DNA of 64,000 bases from Cerioporus squamosus (Eukaryota > Basidiomycota > Agaricomycetes > Polyporales > Polyporaceae), in NCBI GenBank assembly GCA_022592435.1, contig JABYQS010000039.1:124001-188000 (forward strand), read 5' to 3'. How positions within the stretch are numbered: position 1 is the first letter of the stretch; each line of letters opens with the position of its first letter. Shown one piece after another: positions 56,768-64,000 of the stretch. The notes under the pieces were generated by a model, which was given only the letters and a program-made list of their open reading frames with translations, was not told the DNA's origin and searched no databases. The translations under genes and the position numbers were made by a program.

Positions 56768-58228
56768 TCAAGACTCCTCGCGCACGGGCCGGAACTTGAC
56801 CCTCACCTCCTTCACGTCCCTCCTCGCCTTGACAAGCGCATCCCGGATCTCCTGCTCGACCGCCGCCGCGTCCTCCACGCTCAGCGTCCGCGGCACATGT
56901 GCCGTCAGGTCCACGAACATGTTCGCGCCCGTGCGCATCGCGCGCAGGTCCGTCACCGCGCGCAGCACGTCGTGTGCGTGCGAATGGGCGGAGCCGTTCG
57001 GGGGTGATGCAGGGGCAGACGCGACGAGCGGCTGGAGCGCTTCGAGGAGCACGGAGCGCGTGGATGGGGACACGCCAGCATCGGTGAGCTGGCGGAGCGC
57101 GGTCATGAGGAGGGCCCAGCCTTGCTGGAAGATGAGCACCGAAACGAGAAGACCTGCGCCGAGACGACATTCCTCAGCACGCGCGCATACAACGAACCAA
57201 GAAAGATGAACGCACCTCCGATGGGGTCTAGCGCGAGGTGCGGAAACCACCAGTTGCCCAGGATCGCGACGAGCGCGACCCCGCTCCCGAACGCGTCGCT
57301 GCGGTGATGCACCGCGTTCGCCAGAAGGACGGGGCTGCGCTCCTCGTCTGCTACGCGCTTTGTGACGCGATAGAGCCACTCCTTCGCCAGGACGCTCACA
57401 GCTGCGAACCACGCTGCGTTCGGGTCCAGCGCTCCTCCGTGGCCGTGCCCATGCGAGTGAACGTGTGCGTGCTCGGATGCTATGGCGGGAACAGCTTGGG
57501 CAACGTCGAATATGCGCGTGAGCACGTCGTGTACCACGCCTGGGCTCATGGTTGCGGCTGCCGAGGACAAGGTCTCCGCGAGGAGAGACCAGGAATGTAG
57601 GCCGATGCCGAGTGCGCCGCCGGTCAAGAGGATGGACACAATGGTCGTGCCGATGACTTCGAACTTGCCATACCCATAGGGGTATCGTTCTGACGGGGGC
57701 TTGCGCGACAAACGCCAGCTGAACAGCGTGACGAAGTCTCCGACGAGATCTTACGGGGACGTATCTACGTTGAGCTGAGCGAGGAGGGAGAAGGAGAGGA
57801 GGGAGACTCACCGCCTGCACAGTGACCTGCGTCTGCAAGCAGGGCAGCCGAGTTCATGTACCATCCCGCGGCGCCCTTTGCTCCGGTGAGGACGACATTG
57901 GATGCGAGACCGACGAGGGTGATCTTGCTCCCTCGGTCGCCTGCGCGGAGTATTGGGGAAGGGATCCATGGATAAGATTGGGAAACACACCTTCTCCCTT
58001 CAAGGCCTGCACGATCTTCTCCGGGTCCTTCGTGTGTCCCTCCTCTGCGTGGTCATGTCTGTGCACCAACGCTCCTAGTAGTCCGTGCGAGTGCGAGTGG
58101 GAATGTGAATGTGAGTGCGTCTCCGTCTGGTGGTCATGGACATGATCGTGCGAGTCCGTCGCGGCTCGTTCTGGTTCCTTGCCCTTGGAGGGTGTTGAAT
58201 ATGGACGTCGCGCCGTCAGAGTCGCCAT
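56768..58228 (-). CDS. Mitochondrial CDF cation transporter (Mmt1/2-like)
   Basis: Cation diffusion facilitator predicted to move iron, zinc or similar metal across the mitochondrial membrane. The start chosen is the ATG 58226-58228 (MATLTARRPYST); RRPYS resembles a matrix-protease site. An in-frame ATG at 58471 would add a basic Ser-rich leader. Four exons are joined at introns near 57960-58010, 57741-57810 and 57151-57194. The N-terminus has a His-rich segment (SHDHVHDHQTETHSHSHSHS) and a second HSHGHGHGG loop mid-protein. The TM2 metal motif is HCAGD (HxxxD) and the TM5 motif HHRSD (HxxxD); membrane segments include LVGLASNVVLTGAKG and LGLLVSVLIFQQGWALL. The cytoplasmic C-terminal domain with DLTAHVPRTLSVEDAA ends at the stop 56768. 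It looks intact and is single copy in the window. Confidence 0.88.
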
Positions 58229-59585
58229 TGCGGTTGGTGACACAGCGCAGAGTGACGCAGGGCAGAATGAGAAGGGGAGCTGGAGAGAGGAGAAAGAGCG
58301 CGTGAAGGTCGAGACCTGTCGTGTCGCGTCGGGTGTACTTCGGCTAGCGCGGGGTCGATGACTGCCGGGTGAAGTCTGGGAGAAGAGAGGGAAAATACAC
58401 GTCCCTGTGCTGTTCTTGAAGCTGTATTTCGATGGAGGACGCGTCCGAGAGGGTGCAGCGCATCTGAGCATTGGACTGAGATGCGATGGGGATAAGTTGG
58501 CGAGTGTCGTGGGCTGATCCGAGGCACAAGTTCCACGTCGTCCGCAGGCTGGCGTTATGTATGCGGGCGAAGGACGTGGGTACCGCGGGCACTGTTCTGG
58601 TCAGGCTTTCTCAGCCGAGCGGCCTCAGTCGTGGCGAGTCGTAAGAGCGAGCGAGCAGACAGGAATCCTCAGCTGCCGGCGACCGTCGAGGTCCTCTTGC
58701 CGTCCTCATGGCTATGACGTACCTCCTTACAGGACGCCGGGCGCTTCTCCCTTGTCCTTCTACCACCATCATCGTCTGGCTGGTCAACGGTGCTCATGGC
58801 TATTGAGGATATCGCGCAAGTATCAGACTTGGTCCTAGCTTGGTCATGAAAGTCGGGGGTGCCATCCGTCACCGTGAGCACCGTTCAGTTTCTCTTCTTG
58901 CACGCGTCAAGTACGGCTATGCGCAGTCAGTGGGTACAGGGTAACTTCAAGTCGCAGCTACATGACTTGTTGATTTGCCAGGTACCAGCCGCCATCCGTC
59001 ACTCTCAAACATGGCCCGTTCTGCTCTCCCAGGCGTACTGCCTTTACTCTGCACGCATGTACGCACGCGTAGTCCCCGAATTGGGTTCTATCCCGTAGCA
59101 GGTACGCCGAGGCATCATGGAACCTGAACTTGCGTATGGGTCTGCGCACGAACGTGACGCCACCGTGCCAATCACCCGAGACCAACCATCTTCGTCTGAG
59201 GCAAACCGGGCGCGGAAGAGCGCTCGTGGGCGTTGTTCAGACCACCCTTGAACACTGCACGCCTCTGTGCGAATGCTCGTCGGACTTTACCCCTGCTCCT
59301 GAGAGCTTGACTGTGCGAGGCTGTTCATCCATCTGCCAGTCAGTCGCTCTCCCGTGCGATCTTCTCAGAGATAGCGCCCGCAGCACCTCCCGGACCATGG
59401 TTCTGCGGGTAGTGGATGCTCGCCCTTCAAATGTCTGCTCTCTGTGACTCGGTCCTGCGGGAGATGGCTTCACGTTCCAGCACATACTGGCCGGCTGCGG
59501 CCGTCGACCTGTGCGGTCGATGCAGGTATATGTAACCGAAGGAATCCGTGGAACTCAACGACACGCCGTGTCGAGTACCTTCAGC
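58229..59585. other. Divergent intergenic region
   Basis: 1.36 kb between the CDF transporter (minus) and copy Y (plus). Short ORFs only (for example 59130-59447), without recognisable domain or splice pattern. Confidence 0.4.
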
Positions 59586-61809
59586 ATGGTCTCAGTGGGT
59601 CTCAATCTGGACAACACCCTCGGCGCCGTTTTCGTCGGTACGCACTCTACCCTCAGGTCGACTGGCAGAACTGATGGGCTGACCTGGCGCCCTACAGGAA
59701 ACCTTGTCGCAGCATGGTTCGTGTCAGCATCCTAGATCATTCTCGAGAATCTCCAGCTCTGATATTGTGTCGGCGCATTCCCGCAGTTTGTACGGACTTA
59801 CCACCCTGCAGACGTACACATATTTTGGCCGCTCCCGGGAAGATTCGGTACTACTGAGAAGCATGGTAGGTCACTCGCAAAATCACATTCTCCTACTCCA
59901 TTAACAGCATGTCAGATTGCATTCCTATGGTTCGTCTATACATGCATCCGCAGCGCGGCACAATGACGATGAGATTCCCCATGATGACAGGATCCTGGAC
60001 ACCGTCCATGTCGTCTTCATCTCGCACACGGTATACACATACACCGTGACCGACTTTGGGAACTTTGCTGCCCTTCCCAAGCCAGTGTGGTACGTGACCC
60101 ACCATCTACACCGTGAGGGACCAACTTACATGATTATTACCAGGAGCATAGTCGTAAGGACACGAAATGCACACCGCAATGCGCTCACTGATATTCCTGC
60201 CTGTTGCAGGCGCAGGTGATCGTTATGGTCCGTAGCTGATAATCTCTTCGCATACCGCCCGTCCAAGAGGTATGACCTCCTCGTTTTGGCCAGGGAATAA
60301 GCGATGCGGTAGTCCGATCGTGAGTGTGGAAGGCTCACAGTGGCTATGCTCACGCGGTATCGTAGGATATTTTGCCATAGGATATACATTCGTAAGTCCC
60401 GCATTCCCTGCACGCATCACACGTTTGATGCCCACTGTTTGACTTTCATAGTGAGCGACCGAAACCGCGCGGTATGCGGAGTCAACGTGAGCGTGTCGCC
60501 GTCTGTGCTTCAAGCCATACTTATATCGTGTAATCGACAGGCACTCCTTTCACTCGTCCTGCTGTGTACGTCGTCATTCGTGTCAAAACGGATGCATGGG
60601 TCCCGACACTAACCATGTCCATGTCTTCACCCGCAGGTCAGAATATCTGTGAGCGCACATGAAACCACTTTGTCGTTGCCACGGCCACCGCACTGACATG
60701 CATTTCCATCTCCCGCGATGCGGTGCGCCGCCCCAGTCCTCTGCTCAAAAGAGTGGGCCCCTTCACTTTCTCGTCTTCGGCCGCCTCTGAGAATAGCGCC
60801 AGGCTTCAGTTGGGCACCGGAGCGTTCGCCGCTTTCCAGGTGCGCATTAGCCTCGCTCCCGAGGTTTCGCTCATCCCAGGACGATGTCTAGCTGACGAGA
60901 GCGACTGCTTCTGTCCCAGCCGCTCTTCTATGCGAACATGTCAACTGGAGTGGTTGCGGACGCCGCGATCGCGGTGACGATGACGTGGCTACTCATGCGT
61001 GAAAGGAGCAGCATGAACTTCCGCAGGTGGGCACTTTGCTCGGAGAGGAACTCCCTTCCAGCGTCACGGAGAGAAACACTGACTGGACCCTCTCGGGCAG
61101 GACGAACAATGTCATACACACCCTCGTTCTGTATAGCATCAGCACCGGTGCGTTCGCGACGTACGTATGCGTTGCCCGTCCCACTATGCGAGCTCACTGA
61201 TCATGCCCGCGCAGCGTGTTCTTCCTGGGCTGTCTCATATCGGTATGATCGGGCCATATTGTCCTCCGTGTCCAGAATCGCAGATTTGACACACTGCTCA
61301 CAGTACGCGGTGGCGCCACACACGTCCATCTACATCGCCTTTCTCACCAATCTGAGCAAAGGCATGTACATCGATCATCGGCGCCCCTTCCCTGTCGCCC
61401 GGCACTCGTCTCCCGTCCCCGGCCACTGTGTACCGTGGAGTACTGACGCGCCTGTGATCCCGTCCTCGCAGTGTTCCTGAACTCGCTCCTCGCCGCACTC
61501 AACTCGCGCCAGGCGATACGCGCGCAGATGGCGGGCGCCGCGGACGACGCGCGCATGCTGAGCATCCCCCACTGGCAGTGGCAAGGCACGGTCGACAAAG
61601 ACGTCGGGGTCGGCGCGGAGAACGCCGTGCGGTCTTTCGTAGTGGATGCCATGCGGGTTTCCTGGAAGATGAACGTTCATTCGGCATGATTCTGACTTTA
61701 TGCCATACAGGATGTCGAGATTGCCGCGATGCGCACGGCTCACTCCCAGACGTCGACGGAGGGCAGCGAGGCTACAGAAGGGAGTGGGCCGGAAGACGTA
61801 GTTGTCTGA
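59586..61809 (+). CDS. DUF6534-like integral membrane protein (copy Y)
   Basis: Multi-pass membrane protein; function unknown. Resolved 5' exons: 59586-59637, 59698-59716, 59787-59865, the 14-nt exon 59916-59929, and 59991-60089. They give MVSVGLNLDNTLGAVFVG, CLYGLTTLQTYTYFGRSRED, IAFLW and ILDTVHVVFISHTVYTYTVT in one frame. Later exons include GVVADAAIAVTMTWLLMRER (about 60950), NNVIHTLVLYSISTGAFAT (about 61110), YAVAPHTSIYIAFLTNLSKG (about 61310) and NSLLAALNSRQAIRAQMAGA (about 61475). The last exon (DVEIAAMRTAHSQTS onward) stops at 61807-61809. Exons between 60090 and 60900 are not fully placed. It is paired with copy X on the other side of the CDF transporter in opposite orientation. Confidence 0.7.
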
Positions 61810-62050
61810 CTGTCGGGAAACTCGCACTGCACTGCGGGGTCACAGTGGGATGGCAATAGCGTCGTAGGTCAACCGTGGATATGTGAACCTTGTAGAATGA
61901 CCAATGCTGCAACATTCGTGACAGCATAGAGGTGTAGACGAGAAGGGCACCCTCGACGCGTCATAGCGCCGCCGGAGCCCGATTCCATCATGCCCTGAAC
62001 CGCCTTGCCGCGTGAGGTCTTCGATGGTGATGTCGGCCATGTGCAGTAGT
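61810..62050. other. Convergent intergenic region
   Basis: Short spacer between the 3' ends of copy Y and the MFS gene; nothing recognised. Confidence 0.4.
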
Positions 62051-63895
62051 TCAACGATCCGAAGTATTGCGTTCTTGGCTTGAATCTTCGACAGACTGAG
62101 AGGCTACCTCCGCTGCATCCTTGTTTGGTGTATCCTGCTCCTTCCCCTCGATGTTGGTGCTCGCGGCTATATCGTGACCGTGCTCTGCATCTAGGGCGCC
62201 CTCCAGATCCGTGTGCTTGCGGCGGACGGGCTTGTATCCTCCTCTCCAGCCGAACCAGGTGTACCGGGGCACGTGCGGACCGCGGAGCAGAAGCACGACG
62301 AGGGCGAACACCGTCCAAGCCACGCTAAGTGCTCCACTGGCACGCCAGCCCGACTGCGTGAACACCTTGGAGCCCACGGACGTCCCCATCACTGAGCCCA
62401 AGAACAGCTACGAACATGACTCGTCAGCGAGTCACCACGAGGGGAAGGAGACCATGCTTGCCCGATGGGCATCGGGACATCGCAAACATACGCACCGACA
62501 CCATGAGCACTGAGTTCAGGCGCGCCCTGGCGTTCGACTCGAGGGTGAGTACGTGGCTGGCGAGGGACACGTTCTGCGTCTGGCGAAAGACGTCGATGGC
62601 AACAGTGATGATGACGACCACGGAGACGTGCAGGCCGATGGCTCCCGTTTGGAGCACGTATGTCGCAAGCAGGGCGGCGTTGGCGATGAGGATGCCGTAC
62701 CAGGGCGTGAGCTTGTCGATGCCCCAGCCCACAAAGGGCGACATGAGCAGGCCGAAGATGCCTATGAGCGCGAACAGGCCTATGATCAAGCTGGATGGGA
62801 ATTGCTCAGTGACTATGTCGCATGAGTATGGATTGAGCAGCGGCGGACTCACGTGGAGTAGTTGTATGGTGGCTCTCCGAGGAGGAACGTCAAGGTGACC
62901 CAGAAGCTCGCCGTGCACCCGCTGGAGGCGATGTTGATGAGGATAGCCTGGACGAGCGTTGGCTCGGTAACAGCGTACTTGGCCATGCTGATCAGGATGC
63001 GGAGGTAGCTTTCGTCCTTGTTCTTCGCGGGATAGTCTGGAAGGATCCAATACAACACGGCGCAGAGCCCATACTGCGCCCCGACAGCGATGTAGAACGC
63101 CACGCGCCAGGTGACGTACTGCGCGACGACCCCGGATATGGCGCGCGCGAGGAGCGTACCCAGCGTAATACCCGCAAAAACGATGGAAATTGCGGACGAA
63201 CACCATTTGGGTGGGGCTAGGTCGACCACTAGGGGGACGATGATCTGCGTGACGACGCTGAAGAGGGCGACGAAGAAGGATAAGACTTCGAAGACGATGA
63301 GGTCGGATGTGACGGCTAGGCCGATGCTCATGGATGCAGCGGTGAAGACTATTCCGATGATGAGTTGTCGTCTGCGGAATAGGTCGCCGAGGGGACAGAT
63401 AAAGAGCAAACCGATGGCGAAGCTGGAGTGACGTGAATGGATAAGTGAGCCGCTGGCTCGAGGTTTAATTAGGCACACCCAGCTTGGGAAAGGGCAGGAA
63501 TAGTTGCTACATCGTGTAGAGTGAGGTCGAAGTCTTTGGCAAGTTCAACTGAAAAGATAGCGTGTTAGTCTTGTGTTGGCTCGGAAGTTCATTCTAGTGC
63601 GAGACATCACTCACTGAGCAGAGGTTGAGTGTAGCTGATATTTGCAGCAGCTGTTATAATATCAGACAGAGATATCATAAGTGATCACTGACCACTCACC
63701 GAAAGCAGCAGTCAATCCAAGAATGAGATTCATTCCCAGACCAAAGTGTGGTGGGCTCTGGGGGTCATACCGCATCCGACGAGGAACTGGGAGACAACCG
63801 AACTCCACCGCAAGCCTGTCATCGCGTAGCAGATCAGTAGGCTGGCTTTCAGTCTTGTCGTGTATCTCCTCGAGGCTCCGAATGTCCAAAGGCAT
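62051..63895 (-). CDS. Major facilitator superfamily transporter
   Basis: Twelve-helix proton-coupled transporter of the plasma membrane, likely for a small organic molecule or drug. The ATG 63893-63895 starts MPLDIRSLEEIHDKTESQ, a hydrophilic N-terminus. Then NLILGLTAAF, ELAKDFDLTLHDVATIP and the large exon with FAIGLLFICPLGDLFRRRQL. That contains the loop 2-3 signature (G..F.RR). It is followed by helices around IIGIVFTAASMSIGL, EVLSFFVALFSVV, AISIVFAGITLGTLLA and WRVAFYIAVGAQYG. The second half includes LIIGLFALIGIFGLLMSP, ILIANAALLATYVLQTG and, after another intron, LGSVMGTSVGSKVFTQ with the last helix VAWTVFALVVLLLRG. A 75-residue acidic cytoplasmic tail ends at the stop 62051. Five or so exons join in frame and no defect is visible. 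Substrate cannot be inferred. Confidence 0.85.
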
Positions 63896-64000
63896 GGTTC
63901 TTCGGTACTTTGTGCGGCAAGATGTTCAACGTGTCGGCGCGAATGCTCATCCTGTTGCGTTTAAGTATGCAGCCCCTTATCGTGCCCTCGGAGGCCATGA

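Noticed and set aside
56768..57838. 356-codon minus-strand frame across the CDF transporter
   Set aside because: Only its C-terminal part is real coding sequence. The rest is an Arg-rich shadow frame; the correct protein needs the intron near 57151-57194.
62424..63206. 260-codon minus-strand ORF
   Set aside because: Its 5' part is a shifted frame of the MFS exon; only the downstream portion coincides with the real gene.
1..64000. CRISPR arrays, operons, ribosome binding sites
   Set aside because: Gene structure is eukaryotic throughout, and no regularly spaced direct repeats were seen.

Overview
This window reads as nuclear DNA of an Agaricomycete fungus, most likely a polypore. The reasons are many GT-AG introns of about 50-65 nt, high GC at third codon positions, tandem P450 expansion, DUF6534-like membrane proteins, TFIIH p44/Ssl1, a mitochondrial CDF transporter and a TET/JBP-like oxygenase. 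There are no operons, ribosome binding sites or tRNA/rRNA genes. I resolved the splice sites of the main genes by hand. Where exons are listed, the total coding length is a multiple of three.

Left part (1-15.4 kb): an NADP-type zinc alcohol dehydrogenase (1890-3123, minus) is divergent from SSL1, the TFIIH p44 subunit (3765-5400, plus). After that come about 10 kb with low coding density. They hold ORF remnants and four poorly supported, unrecognised genes (8253-9549, 11550-11935, 12239-12892, 13438-14617).

Central part (15.5-47.5 kb): three cytochrome P450 paralogues share one 14-exon structure: A at 15482-17900, B at 41246-43634 and C at 45093-47479. B and C are a recent tandem duplication with a period of about 3.86 kb. 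A is separated from B by a 22,254-bp insertion (18132-40385) that I interpret as a complete large DNA transposon. It has 26-bp terminal inverted repeats (23 of 26 positions match) and a 4-bp GTGG direct repeat on each side. The sequence just outside its left end matches the sequence between B and C. It carries a D,D(34)E retroviral-type integrase beside the left end and a TET/JBP-like 2-oxoglutarate/Fe(II) dioxygenase. It also carries two paralogous unknown proteins (24955-25934 and 27366-28277) around a third unknown acidic protein, and a block of minus-strand genes. That block comprises a long disordered protein with a conserved C-terminal domain, a Trp/Pro-rich protein, a Cys-rich plus coiled-coil protein, and a multi-exon protein of well over 1,000 residues with a Cys-rich N-terminus. 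This element is the main discovery candidate.

Right part (47.9-64 kb): a DUF6534-like gene (minus) and a berberine-bridge-like FAD oxidoreductase (plus) with two apparent single-base frame breaks. A closely related inverted pair of DUF6534-like genes flanks a mitochondrial CDF metal transporter (Mmt type). Last is an MFS transporter (minus). The P450 cluster, FAD oxidoreductase and MFS transporter could be secondary-metabolism or detoxification genes, but nothing in the sequence shows they share a pathway.
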